64,000 nt of DNA, taken from positions 1,302,001 to 1,366,000 of the forward strand of contig NZ_RQFK01000026.1 in assembly GCF_004770765.1 (NCBI RefSeq), written 5' to 3'. The stretch comes from Leptospira noumeaensis. Its GTDB lineage: Bacteria; Spirochaetota; Leptospiria; Leptospirales; Leptospiraceae. Positions within the stretch are counted from its first letter, which is position 1; each line of letters opens with the position of its first letter. This document shows positions 1 through 8,871 of the stretch, piece after piece. A program made the position numbers and the translations under genes. The notes under the pieces were generated by a model, which saw nothing but the letters and a program-made list of their open reading frames with translations, did not search any database and was not told the origin of the DNA.

Positions 1-1
1 A

Positions 2-1015
2 AAACAAGTGTTTTCTGCACCTTGGAAAGAGATGGAATTAAAACAAAGGATCGATCGCCTCTCTGATGTACTGATTGAGAATTGGCAAGGATCAATAGCC
101 GATATCTATCCGAATATCATCTCTCTCATTCACTCACTGCGCGAAGAAGGGGTTTCTGATTTTAATTTTCCTTATATTTTTTTGAACGATATTGTCACCA
201 AAACAGGGTTAGATGACTTTGATACATCTATGAAAGCATTGGAGAAAATAACGGTATTCTCAAGTGCTGAGTTTGCGATTCGATTTTTTTACAAACACCA
301 TTTTCAAAAAACTGTAAAACAAATGCAAACCTGGTCAAAACATAAGGAACCATTTGTGCGAAGGTTGGCAAGTGAAGGCAGTCGGCCAATGTTGCCTTGG
401 GGGATTGGGATCCCTGAGATCAAACAAAACCCAGAAATTCATTTATCTATATTAAAAACACTCTGGGATGATGAAAATGAAATTGTTCGCAGAAGTGTTG
501 CAAATCATTTGAATGATATTTCTAAATTAAATCCAGATTTGGTATTAGAATTTTGCGAAAGTAGATTTGGAAAGTCAAAAGAATTAGATAAAAATTTAAA
601 ACATGCTTTACGAACCCTTCTGAAAAAAGGAAACAAAAAATCTTTAAGTTTCTTTTCGTATAACACAAAATGGAAACCGACAAAAATCAATTTAACTTTA
701 CGTAAGAAAGAAATCAATATTGGGGATTCACTTGAATTTGAAGTTTCAATCAATCAAACTCCAAAAGATACAACCAAAATAAGAATTGAATATAAAATTG
801 GTTTTTTGCTAGCAAATGGTAAACATGGGTATAAGGTGTTTCAGTTAGGTGAAAAAAGTTTGTTACCTAAAGAGAAAGTTAAAATCACAAAACGACATTC
901 TTTTGCTCCGATCACCACGCGAGTATATTATCCAGGAAAACATACGATTTCTATATTATTAAATGGTAATGAATATAAATTACAAAAATTTGAATTAAAA
1001 AGAGAAACAAAGTAA
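2..1015 (+). CDS. AlkC-type DNA alkylation repair glycosylase (5' partial)
   Basis: The reading frame is open to the left edge, so the N-terminus is probably cut off; a GTG at position 8 exists but the residues there (FSAPWKEMELKQRI) look like family sequence already inside the first helices. The N-terminal two thirds is helical HEAT-like repeat, with the motif SEGSRPMLPWG typical of AlkC/AlkD-like 3-methyladenine/7-methylguanine glycosylases. The last ~110 residues are beta-rich (INLTLRKKEINIGDSLEFEV onward), matching the C-terminal Ig-like domain seen in some AlkC proteins. The expected role is excision of cationic alkylated bases from DNA in the cytoplasm. The next gene starts 2 nt downstream, so it probably heads or sits within the + strand operon running to 3776. 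The family call is fairly secure; substrate range is not readable. Confidence 0.8.
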   Translation, partial: KQVFSAPWKEMELKQRIDRLSDVLIENWQGSIADIYPNIISLIHSLREEGVSDFNFPYIFLNDIVTKTGLDDFDTSMKALEKITVFSSAEFAIRFFYKHHFQKTVKQMQTWSKHKEPFVRRLASEGSRPMLPWGIGIPEIKQNPEIHLSILKTLWDDENEIVRRSVANHLNDISKLNPDLVLEFCESRFGKSKELDKNLKHALRTLLKKGNKKSLSFFSYNTKWKPTKINLTLRKKEINIGDSLEFEVSINQTPKDTTKIRIEYKIGFLLANGKHGYKVFQLGEKSLLPKEKVKITKRHSFAPITTRVYYPGKHTISILLNGNEYKLQKFELKRETK

Positions 1016-1017
1016 AA

Positions 1018-1632
1018 ATGTATAAAATCATTCTGCATTACATCGGGATTTTTAGTTTTTTTTTGACTCTTTCTTCTTGCGCAGTTTTTTATTCAACGGA
1101 AAGGCCTAAGGTTGATTTTTCAAAGTATGTTAAGGATCAGTCTCTTAGTTATGAGTTGATTGGTTGGGATAGTGAAGCGGATCGTCGGAGAGTTTCTTAC
1201 ATTTTGGCTGCTTTACAAAATTCTGGAAAGTTCACATCACTGAGATACCAAAATCAAACAAATACGGATCTTCATGTTCAAATTATATTAGAATCAAGTC
1301 CGAGATTCGTCCTTTTTTTGGGTGAATCAATAGAACCTGTTTCTTATTTACCGGAGAGAAATCCTGAAAGATTGGCACTTTATTTATTGAACCGTTTTTT
1401 AGCATTTAGTACTTTTTTTGTGATTCCAGATATCGATCGGGATGATGATTATTTGGTCTTTCGATTGAGTAAAAAAGGAAAACTGGAAAAAGAATATCGG
1501 TATCCAATGGAGTCCTATCGCTTGTTTGGTTGGGTATCTTTACTTTTGATGTGGGGTGACGATCGAAAAGAATGGAAACCGATACTCACGGAAAAAGTTT
1601 CTAAATTTTTAGGGGACTCTTATGGTGAATAA
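1018..1632 (+). CDS. Hypothetical lipoprotein
   Basis: The 204-residue product has a hydrophobic N-terminal segment ending in a lipobox (TLSSC, Cys at about residue 21), so it is predicted to be acylated and exported. The mature part is mixed alpha/beta with no family I recognise. A hydrophobic stretch near residue 135 (FLAFSTFFVIP) and another near 170 (FGWVSLLLMWG) could be membrane-associated. It overlaps the next lipoprotein gene by 11 nt. That neighbour has the same overall plan (lipobox, a central hydrophobic patch, a C-terminal tryptophan-containing hydrophobic patch), so the two may be divergent paralogues. Confidence 0.7.
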   Translation: MYKIILHYIGIFSFFLTLSSCAVFYSTERPKVDFSKYVKDQSLSYELIGWDSEADRRRVSYILAALQNSGKFTSLRYQNQTNTDLHVQIILESSPRFVLFLGESIEPVSYLPERNPERLALYLLNRFLAFSTFFVIPDIDRDDDYLVFRLSKKGKLEKEYRYPMESYRLFGWVSLLLMWGDDRKEWKPILTEKVSKFLGDSYGE

Positions 1633-2158
1633 TGATTCTAAAGTTTATACTTTATTGCATCTAGTGATCATTATATTTTATTTTAGTTGTGCAGCTTTTC
1701 CTGATCAGGTCACATCAAAAGAACGTAAATTGTCATCAATTGGAAAGGAAAAAGTGAGGGTTGTATTTACTGGGTTTTATCGTTATGAGCAGGAAAAAAA
1801 AGCGATTTTGGAGACCTTGTTGAAAAGAGGTCTCACTATAGATCCCAATTCTGATTCAGAGTTGGAATTAATCCTTCAAAAAAAAGAACCAACATATAAA
1901 TATATATGGATCCACCGTTTGAATTTACTTGCAACTTTTTTGTCGGGAGGATTGATCCCTTCTCATATTCGAACAGAACAAACCATTACATTTCGTTATT
2001 CCAAACTCGGTGATATTGAAAGAGAATCAATTTATGAAATCGGAATGGATCAGTGGCGGGGGATTCCTGTTATCATCATAATGGTTTTACAATGGCCTAA
2101 TCAAGTTTATAAAGAACAATTAATTGAGGCTACAGAATTGGAGATAAAAGAAATATGA
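1622..2158 (+). CDS. Hypothetical lipoprotein
   Basis: The product has 178 residues. The N-terminal region is hydrophobic and ends in FYFSC, an acceptable spirochaetal lipobox. There are hydrophobic patches near residues 100-115 (LNLLATFLSGGLIPSHI) and 147-160 (IPVIIIMVLQWP). No domain is recognised. The start overlaps the upstream lipoprotein gene by 11 nt and the stop overlaps the esterase gene by 4 nt (ATGA), so translation is probably coupled across the set. The similarity of layout to the upstream gene suggests an old tandem duplication; this is inference from plan, not from an alignment. Confidence 0.68.
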   Translation: MVNNDSKVYTLLHLVIIIFYFSCAAFPDQVTSKERKLSSIGKEKVRVVFTGFYRYEQEKKAILETLLKRGLTIDPNSDSELELILQKKEPTYKYIWIHRLNLLATFLSGGLIPSHIRTEQTITFRYSKLGDIERESIYEIGMDQWRGIPVIIIMVLQWPNQVYKEQLIEATELEIKEI

Positions 2159-3069
2159 GAATCCTTTCTTTATTGTTATTCTCTAGTTTTGTTTTATCTT
2201 GTATGGGATTGAATCGAAAACTAACTTCTAATGAAAAATCGGATTTTATCGAAATTCAAGGCCATAAAAGAACTTATATTGTCCATTATCCGAAAAACTG
2301 GGATGGATCACAAATACCAATGTTAGTCGCTCTTCATGGACGGTTTGGATCTGGCTCTTCGATGATTTTACAAACAAAGTTAGATTTATTATCTGATTCA
2401 AAAGGTTTTATTGTCGTTTTTCCCGATGGTTACAAAAGAAGTTGGGCCGATGGAAGAGGAAATACTCCTGCAGATGAAAATCAAATCAATGATGTAACTT
2501 TCATCGAACTTTTGGTGAAACGATTGATTGCGGAAGGTTCCGTGAATGCTAAGAAAGTTTTTCTTGTGGGTCATTCTAATGGCGGTTTTATGGCACAAAG
2601 ATTGGCAGTAGAAAAACCTGAATTATGGAAAGGGGTTTTGAGTGTGGCAGCACAAATTTCTGTATTTACTCTTAAAAGAAAACAAATCTTAAAAACAAAG
2701 ACAGTTTCCGTTGGAATTATGGCAGGCACTGAAGATCCACTTGTTCCATTTAGTGGAGGTTATGTGAGAGATGGTGGTGAGATTCTTTCCGTAGATGACT
2801 CTATACTAAGATGGAAAGAATGGAACTCTTGTACGGAAACCGTAACTAAAAAAACAGAAAGTTATAGAGAAGACTTTGTCGATTTAAAGATAGATTTTCT
2901 TCGATATGAATCCTGCGTTGATAATACTAAAGTTGGTTTAATTCAATTAAATGGACTAGGTCATAGTTGGCCTGGAGAAAAACCCATGATTCCCTTTATC
3001 GACCAAGGAAAAACAACAAAAGTAATCGATGGATCCAAACTTGTTTGGGATTTTATGGAAAACCTGTGA
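2155..3069 (+). CDS. PHB-depolymerase/LpqC-type esterase lipoprotein
   Basis: This is an alpha/beta hydrolase of 304 residues with a lipobox at the N-terminus (FVLSC, Cys about residue 16), so it probably sits on an envelope membrane. Visible catalytic elements are the oxyanion-region motif LVALHGRFGSG, the conserved VFPDGYKRSWADGRG segment typical of the poly(3-hydroxybutyrate) depolymerase / feruloyl esterase family, the nucleophile elbow GHSNGG, an acid in the MAGTEDPLVP segment, and the histidine in LGHSWPG. The likely reaction is hydrolysis of an ester outside the cytoplasm; the substrate is unknown. The start overlaps the preceding stop (ATGA) and its stop overlaps the next gene (GTGA). 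Confidence 0.83.
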   Translation: MRILSLLLFSSFVLSCMGLNRKLTSNEKSDFIEIQGHKRTYIVHYPKNWDGSQIPMLVALHGRFGSGSSMILQTKLDLLSDSKGFIVVFPDGYKRSWADGRGNTPADENQINDVTFIELLVKRLIAEGSVNAKKVFLVGHSNGGFMAQRLAVEKPELWKGVLSVAAQISVFTLKRKQILKTKTVSVGIMAGTEDPLVPFSGGYVRDGGEILSVDDSILRWKEWNSCTETVTKKTESYREDFVDLKIDFLRYESCVDNTKVGLIQLNGLGHSWPGEKPMIPFIDQGKTTKVIDGSKLVWDFMENL

Positions 3070-3776
3070 CAAAACCAAAAATTGCTCTAGTAACCGGGGC
3101 TTCTCGTGGGATTGGACTTTCCATCTCGCAAATGTTAGTTTGCCATGGATATAAAGTTTATGGAATATCTAGAAATCCAGGAACTTGTAAATTTACTCAT
3201 GAATTGTTTCATTTAATGGCTTGTGACCTTTCAAATTCTAAGGAGATAGATCATTTTATCGTTAATTTTCCAGAAATAAAAGACATTAGTTTACTGATTC
3301 ATAATGCGGGATTAGCTTATTTTGCACCGGTGGAAGAACTTTCTTCTGAAAAAATCCGAGAGATGGTCAGTCTTCATCTCACCGCACCAATGTTACTTAC
3401 CAGTGCATTCACAAGATCATTAAAACAAAACCGTGGTCGTATTCTATTCATAGGATCAGTGGCAGGAAAAGAAATTTCACCTTGGGGGAATGTATATGCT
3501 TCTCTCAAAGCAGGAATTCATCACTTTGCTAGAGAATTGTTTGCTGAGTTAAGAAAGTTTGGAGTAAAAGTTCACTTGATCATCCCTGATATAACAAAAA
3601 CAGATTTTTATAAAAATTTGAATTTTGAACCGGATGAAGATCCAAATTCATATTTACTGCCCAATCAAATCGCGGAAGTGATTGAAAATTTGATTGTAAA
3701 TGATAACGGTTGGGTGGTTCCAGAAATTCAAATTTCTCCCGAACTTTTTAAGTTAAAAAGAAAAAAACAGAATTAA
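3066..3776 (+). CDS. Short-chain dehydrogenase/reductase (SDR)
   Basis: This is a classical SDR of about 236 residues. The nucleotide-binding motif TGASRGIG lies near the N-terminus, followed by HNAG and the catalytic serine (GSVAG) and YASLK (YxxxK) motifs. I place the start at the GTG at 3066, which overlaps the esterase stop as GTGA; an upstream in-frame start at 2967 would add 33 residues with no SDR character inside the esterase gene. It is predicted to be a cytoplasmic NAD(P)H-dependent oxidoreductase of unknown substrate. It is the last gene of the + strand operon and converges on the cyclic-nucleotide-binding genes, leaving only 8 nt between stops. Confidence 0.85.
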   Translation: MTKPKIALVTGASRGIGLSISQMLVCHGYKVYGISRNPGTCKFTHELFHLMACDLSNSKEIDHFIVNFPEIKDISLLIHNAGLAYFAPVEELSSEKIREMVSLHLTAPMLLTSAFTRSLKQNRGRILFIGSVAGKEISPWGNVYASLKAGIHHFARELFAELRKFGVKVHLIIPDITKTDFYKNLNFEPDEDPNSYLLPNQIAEVIENLIVNDNGWVVPEIQISPELFKLKRKKQN

Positions 3777-3784
3777 CTGAAAGA

Positions 3785-4306
3785 TCATTCTCCGACAGGA
3801 GTTTCATTTTCGACAAATGGATCCATAGGGGTTTCTGATCCATCACCTTCTGCATTTTCAGCCGAAGAATCATTCGATGTTGAGGTGACTTTTGCAACTA
3901 TCGAGTCTTCGTCTTGCTGGCGTTTGATGGCTCTGATTTTTCCATCTGTTTCATAAAGTCTTTCGATTACTTTTTTAAGAAGTAAAAATAAAAATTCCGG
4001 ACTTTCCTGACTCATTTGAACAAAAGTGGTTCGGTTGATGATTCCAAGTTTTGCGGTTTCCGAAACCACTACGATGGATGCGGCTCTTGGACTGTTATTG
4101 ATAATTGCCATCTCACCAAAAAATTCACCTGGTAAGATACTTCTAAGTTTGATATGTTTCCCTTCGATTTGTTTGTAAATATCTAACTGTCCTTCAAATA
4201 AAAAGAACATTGCGCCGTTGGATGGAACTCCCTCTTTAAAGAGAACTTCTCCACGTTTGATATTGATCATACTTAGTTTTGCGAGAGATTCTTTAAGTCC
4301 CATCAC
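3785..4306 (-). CDS. Stand-alone cyclic nucleotide-binding protein
   Basis: This 173-residue protein carries one CNB (CAP_ED) domain at about residues 10-125 and no DNA-binding or catalytic domain. The phosphate-binding cassette is visible as GEFFGEMAIINNSPRAAS, with the glutamate and arginine that contact the ribose and the phosphate of cAMP/cGMP. The C-terminal ~45 residues are acidic, Ser/Asp/Glu-rich and probably disordered. The gene is the last of the operon 8217-3785 and overlaps the preceding CNB gene by 14 nt. Both are plausible effectors of the cyclases encoded between 9260 and 15081. It could act through a partner protein, since it has no output domain of its own. Confidence 0.85.
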   Translation of the reverse strand: MMGLKESLAKLSMINIKRGEVLFKEGVPSNGAMFFLFEGQLDIYKQIEGKHIKLRSILPGEFFGEMAIINNSPRAASIVVVSETAKLGIINRTTFVQMSQESPEFLFLLLKKVIERLYETDGKIRAIKRQQDEDSIVAKVTSTSNDSSAENAEGDGSETPMDPFVENETPVGE

Positions 4307-4727
4307 TTGACTCCGTAAGATCTTTTAATCTTTGTTCTGCTTCAATCAAACGTTCTACGTAAGTTTGTAATAGAGCATAAACAAACATAGGGTTCGAATT
4401 TGCAATTCGAGTTAAATTCTGTTTGTCTAAAATTCCAAGTTGCGCACGGTCTGATTCAATAAAAACAGTCATGGCTCTTGGATGGCTTGAGATCAGGGCA
4501 ATCTCTCCAAAAAATTCTCCAGTAGCGAGTTTTCTCACTTCATGGAAATTTCCTTGGTCAGGTGCTCCCATACCTACAGAAAGAGAACCACTTAAGATGA
4601 AATACATCTTCTCGTTAGACGGTTCACCTTCTCTAACTATAATTTCTCCTCGTTTGAATGTCTTTGTAGGGACAGTATTCACGAAGTCAAAGATGTTGAT
4701 TTTATTGTCTTTTTTAGGAATGGACAT
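4293..4727 (-). CDS. Stand-alone cyclic nucleotide-binding protein
   Basis: This 144-residue protein is essentially a single CNB domain (about residues 15-130). The cassette GEFFGEIALISSHPRAMT keeps the glutamate and the arginine needed for nucleotide binding. It resembles the neighbouring CNB protein in layout (KRGE(I/V) near the N-terminus, cassette, C-terminal amphipathic helix with YVERLIEAEQRL), so the two look like tandem paralogues that might heterodimerise. The start shares one base with the ankyrin gene's stop (TAATG) and the end overlaps the downstream CNB gene, so the order of translation is M23, ankyrin, CNB, CNB. Confidence 0.84.
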   Translation of the reverse strand: MSIPKKDNKINIFDFVNTVPTKTFKRGEIIVREGEPSNEKMYFILSGSLSVGMGAPDQGNFHEVRKLATGEFFGEIALISSHPRAMTVFIESDRAQLGILDKQNLTRIANSNPMFVYALLQTYVERLIEAEQRLKDLTESSDGT

Positions 4728-6658
4728 TAAAGGCCGCGGTAAATCTCAATCAGTTCCGGTAATCTTTTTTCCTCTGCATATTCCAGAGGTGATTTTCCTG
4801 TTTTATCTTCTAACTTAGGATCTCCGCCGTTTAAAACGAAGACTCTCGCCAATTCCAAAATGGAATCACTTTTACCAGGATCAAACTGGATTGCTAGTTC
4901 GGAAAGTATAGTTTTCCCTAGTTTGTCTTGTTGGTTTAGATTCGCTCGTCTTTCCACTAGGAATAGTACTAGTTTCTTATACGATTCCGTTTGTGTATTT
5001 TCTCTGGATGATAAAAACTTTTGGATGGCTTTGTGTAAAACCGTCATCCCGTTATTGTCTGTTAGGTTAGGATCGGCACCTAAGGTAATTAGTTGTGACA
5101 TGGTTTCGATTCGATTTCGATTTAAAGCAATGTGAAGTGCACTTAACCCACGTTTGTTTTTTGTATTGGGATTTACTGATTTTGTGACAAGTAGTTTGAT
5201 CGTTTCATCAGCAAACTTTTGTTCCTTTTTATCAATATCCAATTTACAAACCGTTATAATTAAGTTTTCACCTTCTTCGTTTAAAGATTGGAGGTCTGCG
5301 CCAGCACTAACTAGAAGTTTAAATCCATCAGCATCCTTTCTTTCAATTGTAGCAAAAACCAAACTGGAACCATCTTTTTGTTTGTGATTCGGATTGGCTT
5401 TTTTAGACAAAAGAAATTTTGTAACATTCAAATTTTTGTTTTCTAAGGCTAAACTGAGTGCTGTTTCCCCAGTTTTTTCATTTAGTACATCGACTGGGAC
5501 ATTTTTTTTCAGTAACTCTTCTACAATCTTTAATCCAGATTTCCTAGATGCTAAATGAATGGGAAGGTATCCGCTTAAGTTAGGTGTTAATACATCTGCA
5601 TTTTTTTGAATTAGAATTTCCGCAACAGGCCATTTCGCAGATTCAATAGATTCTTCTAAGGGGATTTTGTTTGTGGAAAGGATTTGGTTGGGATTAGCAC
5701 CTGAATCCAAAACTAATTTTAATAGATTGGAATCATTTTTTTGTAACGCGAGCTCAAATAACGTTTTTCCACTTAAACTTTTGGTATCAACACCCAGACC
5801 TTTTTTTAATAATAAGCTGATGGCGGTTAGGTTCTTTTTTTCGGCTGCATAAAAAAGTAAAGATTCTCCTTCTGGAGTTTTAGAATTCACATCGGCGCCA
5901 CGGTTCAGTAAAACTTCTAATCCTTGTGTGAAACCTTTTTCAATCGCAAACACAATTGGGCGAATGGACTTTGTGTCTTCTGTGTTTGGATTTGCATTCG
6001 AATCCAAACTTAAGTTTAAAAGTTTTAAGTTTTTTTGATCGATCGATACAAAAACAGCAGTCCTTCCTGTAAGGTCGGGGAGATTGATGTCGGCGCCATT
6101 CTGTAAGAGGTAAGTGATGGAGTCAGTTTTTGATTTTTCAAAGGCCAAATACAGTGGTGATTTCCTTGGATTGTTTCTGAGGTTCACATCTGCTTTGCTT
6201 TCCACGAGTAACTTTTGTACGGCGAGATTGGCTTTTAAAACGGCAACATGGAGAGCTGTATTTCCGTCCGCATCATAAGCATTCAGATCGGCTCCTTTTT
6301 CCACAATGGTTTTGATTTGGTTTGTGAATCGAGAAGTGACTACATAATGTAACAATGTTTTGCCGGATAAATCTCTTTTGTTGAGATCTGCACCATTGTT
6401 TAATAAAATCTCAAAATGTTTTGGTTTGTTTTTTTCTACTGCAAGGACTAAGAGAGTTTTTCCTGATTCATCACTGGCATTGATGTCACCACCATTTTTG
6501 ATGGCTGTTTCAAACTCCTTTAAATTCCCTTTGGTTAAAATTTGTACCATATCGGGAGGAGCCGTTTCGATAGTTTCCGCAGGGTTATTTTGTGAAAAAA
6601 CGCTGTTAGCAGAAATGAATAAAAGGAGAAAACTAAAAGTAAAAAGTTTATGTTTCAT
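4727..6658 (-). CDS. Exported ankyrin-repeat protein
   Basis: The 643-residue product begins with a signal peptide (hydrophobic core, likely cleavage after VFSQ), followed by about 17 ankyrin repeats filling the rest of the protein. Repeats are recognisable by recurrent G(K/R)T.L..A and LL..GA(D/N)(L/V)N elements about every 33 residues. There is no other domain. Exported ankyrin solenoids usually act as periplasmic or surface binding scaffolds; the partner here is unknown. The start overlaps the stop of the M23 peptidase gene by 4 nt, and its signal peptide ends in the same VFSQNN residues as that of the peptidase, which supports joint export and function. Confidence 0.88.
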   Translation of the reverse strand: MKHKLFTFSFLLLFISANSVFSQNNPAETIETAPPDMVQILTKGNLKEFETAIKNGGDINASDESGKTLLVLAVEKNKPKHFEILLNNGADLNKRDLSGKTLLHYVVTSRFTNQIKTIVEKGADLNAYDADGNTALHVAVLKANLAVQKLLVESKADVNLRNNPRKSPLYLAFEKSKTDSITYLLQNGADINLPDLTGRTAVFVSIDQKNLKLLNLSLDSNANPNTEDTKSIRPIVFAIEKGFTQGLEVLLNRGADVNSKTPEGESLLFYAAEKKNLTAISLLLKKGLGVDTKSLSGKTLFELALQKNDSNLLKLVLDSGANPNQILSTNKIPLEESIESAKWPVAEILIQKNADVLTPNLSGYLPIHLASRKSGLKIVEELLKKNVPVDVLNEKTGETALSLALENKNLNVTKFLLSKKANPNHKQKDGSSLVFATIERKDADGFKLLVSAGADLQSLNEEGENLIITVCKLDIDKKEQKFADETIKLLVTKSVNPNTKNKRGLSALHIALNRNRIETMSQLITLGADPNLTDNNGMTVLHKAIQKFLSSRENTQTESYKKLVLFLVERRANLNQQDKLGKTILSELAIQFDPGKSDSILELARVFVLNGGDPKLEDKTGKSPLEYAEEKRLPELIEIYRGL

Positions 6659-8217
6659 TTGGGTAAATAGGCATCTGGATCCAAAGCTTGTTGGTCGGGG
6701 CCTTTCCTAACTTCAAAATGTAAATGTGGACCGGTGGATTTTCCGGTATTTCCTACCTGACCAATGATATCGCCAGATCGGACACTGTCACCTTCTTTTA
6801 CTTGGCGTTCATTTTGGTGAGCGTAATAGGTGAATATATTGTTTTTATGGCTTAGGATTGTGAGCATCCCATAACCACCGCTAGTTGTTATGGTTCTCCA
6901 AACTTTTCCATCACTCACTGCTTTGATGGGAGTACCGATGGAGGCTGGTAAATCGATCCCTGAATGAAAAGCACCAACTTTACCAGTAACAGGATCTACT
7001 CTAGTTCCAAAGTTGGAAGATACATAACGGTCGTTATCGACTGGAATTTGAAAGTATTTGGAAATGTCATCGTTATCTACAAGTGGGCCGCGTTCTTTGG
7101 AAACAAATCCACCAAACACCCAACCTTCCCATTCATCATTCCAAGAAACATACAACCATTTAGATCTAACACCACCGATGGTTTCTATTTCTTTTTTTGT
7201 ATCAATGATTTTGATTTTTTCATCTCCCGGAATTGTGGTTACAACCGAACCATAATCATTAGGTTCGTCTCGCATTCTGAGACTTGTGGAACGAACATAT
7301 CTTTTTTCTCCCGTTTTCAATTCATCGGGATTTTCTTGTGGATAGGAAATTTCTCCTGGTTGGACTTCGTAAGATACAACTTCCGATGCACTTAGATAAC
7401 CACCAAACACCCAGCCATTTCCATAAGCAGAAGAAATTTGATGCCACTGCGATGTAATTCCATCAATGGTTTCTTCATTGGAACTAGATGATTCAATTTT
7501 AACTTTGAGGCCTTTGGGTAATCTTGCAACAACATAGGCATTGACATCGGGTTCTCCCCTCATATTGAGTGAACTTGCCTCCACCCACATAGTTTTTCCT
7601 TTTTTTGAATCCGAATATTGATTGTTAGGTGTTTCGGAAATTCTTCCCGTGAGAGTTGATAAATCTAAGGACAATCCATCTGTGTTTCTTGACTTAACTG
7701 CTGGTTTGTTGGAAGAAAGTAGATCTTGGGTAATGTATCCTTCTTGTTTGGACTTGGTTCGTAAAAGCACCCAATGGGGTTTTTCTGTTTTTGAGGTTAC
7801 ATCTTGTTTGAGAACCATCACCACTTCTACAGATTCTCCTTTTTTGACTTTTACTTTCGAACGAGAAGAAAGGCTATCAGTAGGTTCTAGTTGTAGATAA
7901 AAACTTTCGGAAGCGATGGCAGATAAGGATTTAGATTTTTTATCTTTGGCGCCGGGGTTTGCGTTATGGTCGGAAATTCCTTCTGCAGATTTTAAGTCGA
8001 TAGGGGAAGATGTGATTTTGAGACCAGGAAATCGGTTTTGGATACGACCCACAAAGTCATTGTATTTTTGTAAAATTTCTTCTTGTTTCTTTTGGTTTGT
8101 TGTGACAAGGCCGGATTGCCTTTGTTTGTCTTTTTCTTCCAGATTGTTTTGAGAAAAAACGGGTAAGGAACCAAACAATAGAAAAATAGACGTGATGAGG
8201 ATTCTCTGATTTTTCAT
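6655..8217 (-). CDS. M23 metallopeptidase with SH3b domains
   Basis: This 520-residue exported protein has a signal peptide ending VFSQNN, a Ser/Lys-rich stretch, then one divergent and two clear bacterial SH3 domains (about residues 115-170, 205-285 and 305-380, the latter two each ending in GWVFGG(Y/F)). The C-terminal M23 (LytM/lysostaphin-type) domain covers about 395-515. The zinc ligands are visible: the His and Asp of FHSGIDLP and the HLHFE motif. The expected role is cleavage of peptidoglycan cross-links or activation of amidases in the periplasm, with SH3b domains anchoring it to the wall. It is the first gene of a four-gene overlapping operon with the ankyrin protein and two CNB proteins. 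Confidence 0.88.
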   Translation of the reverse strand: MKNQRILITSIFLLFGSLPVFSQNNLEEKDKQRQSGLVTTNQKKQEEILQKYNDFVGRIQNRFPGLKITSSPIDLKSAEGISDHNANPGAKDKKSKSLSAIASESFYLQLEPTDSLSSRSKVKVKKGESVEVVMVLKQDVTSKTEKPHWVLLRTKSKQEGYITQDLLSSNKPAVKSRNTDGLSLDLSTLTGRISETPNNQYSDSKKGKTMWVEASSLNMRGEPDVNAYVVARLPKGLKVKIESSSSNEETIDGITSQWHQISSAYGNGWVFGGYLSASEVVSYEVQPGEISYPQENPDELKTGEKRYVRSTSLRMRDEPNDYGSVVTTIPGDEKIKIIDTKKEIETIGGVRSKWLYVSWNDEWEGWVFGGFVSKERGPLVDNDDISKYFQIPVDNDRYVSSNFGTRVDPVTGKVGAFHSGIDLPASIGTPIKAVSDGKVWRTITTSGGYGMLTILSHKNNIFTYYAHQNERQVKEGDSVRSGDIIGQVGNTGKSTGPHLHFEVRKGPDQQALDPDAYLPK

Positions 8218-8268
8218 AAAACAATCTAAAAAAAAACAAAGAAAACGGGAATGGTCAAGGTTTTTTGT

Positions 8269-8784
8269 TTAGTCTTCCTCGGGCAGAAGGGGAGTTAAAA
8301 AGTACGAAATAAATTCCAATTTTCCCCTCATGGAAGATTTTTCATAGATAGACGCTGTTTGGTTTTCTATGGTGCGGAGGCTTTTTTTTCGGACGGCGGC
8401 AATTTGTTTTTGAGAGAACCCGCGAAGTAGTAGGATGGCAATTTCTGTTTCTGCCTCGGACAATTTCCATTCTTCCATTTGGGCTTTTGCCTCTGCCCAG
8501 AATCCTAGTTCAGGATTTTTTAAGATCCTGTTGGTTCGTTTTAAGTCATGGATCTGAGATTTGGCATGAACATTTTCCACAGCCTCAGCCTTCAGTTCTT
8601 TGTAGAGAATGAAAACTACAAGAAAGGAAGAGATGGCGATAAAGGATTCTACCGTGGCAATGATAATTCGAAACCGATCAAAGTATGCTGGGTTGGTTAA
8701 GGTGAAAACCTCTTCAGCAATCCAAACAATCAGAGATAAAACATAAAATGCTAAAAAAAGAATTCTAACTTGGCGAGTCTCCAT
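8269..8784 (-). CDS. Membrane-anchored LuxR-type HTH protein
   Basis: The 171-residue product has two transmembrane segments near the N-terminus (about residues 8-27 and 38-62) followed by a short coiled linker and a C-terminal LuxR/GerE helix-turn-helix (about 105-165). The HTH shows LSEAETEIAILLLRGFSQKQIA and SLRTIENQTASIYEK, close to the usual pattern of family members. A membrane-tethered LuxR-type domain without a receiver suggests regulation by membrane signals. It lies 51 nt upstream of the M23 operon on the same strand, so it might be transcribed with it or control it. A 14-bp palindrome lies about 90 nt upstream of the start. Confidence 0.8.
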   Translation of the reverse strand: METRQVRILFLAFYVLSLIVWIAEEVFTLTNPAYFDRFRIIIATVESFIAISSFLVVFILYKELKAEAVENVHAKSQIHDLKRTNRILKNPELGFWAEAKAQMEEWKLSEAETEIAILLLRGFSQKQIAAVRKKSLRTIENQTASIYEKSSMRGKLEFISYFLTPLLPEED

Positions 8785-8871
8785 GTTTCTATCTAAACTT
8801 TGTGACTAGTCCTTGGATACGCAAGTCAGTTTCTTAGGTAGTACCCACATTTGCGGTTTTCCTCCATGGAA

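Noticed and set aside
6964..7395. A 143-codon plus-strand frame inside the M23 gene
   Set aside because: Antisense shadow of a well-supported gene; no domain and no start signal.
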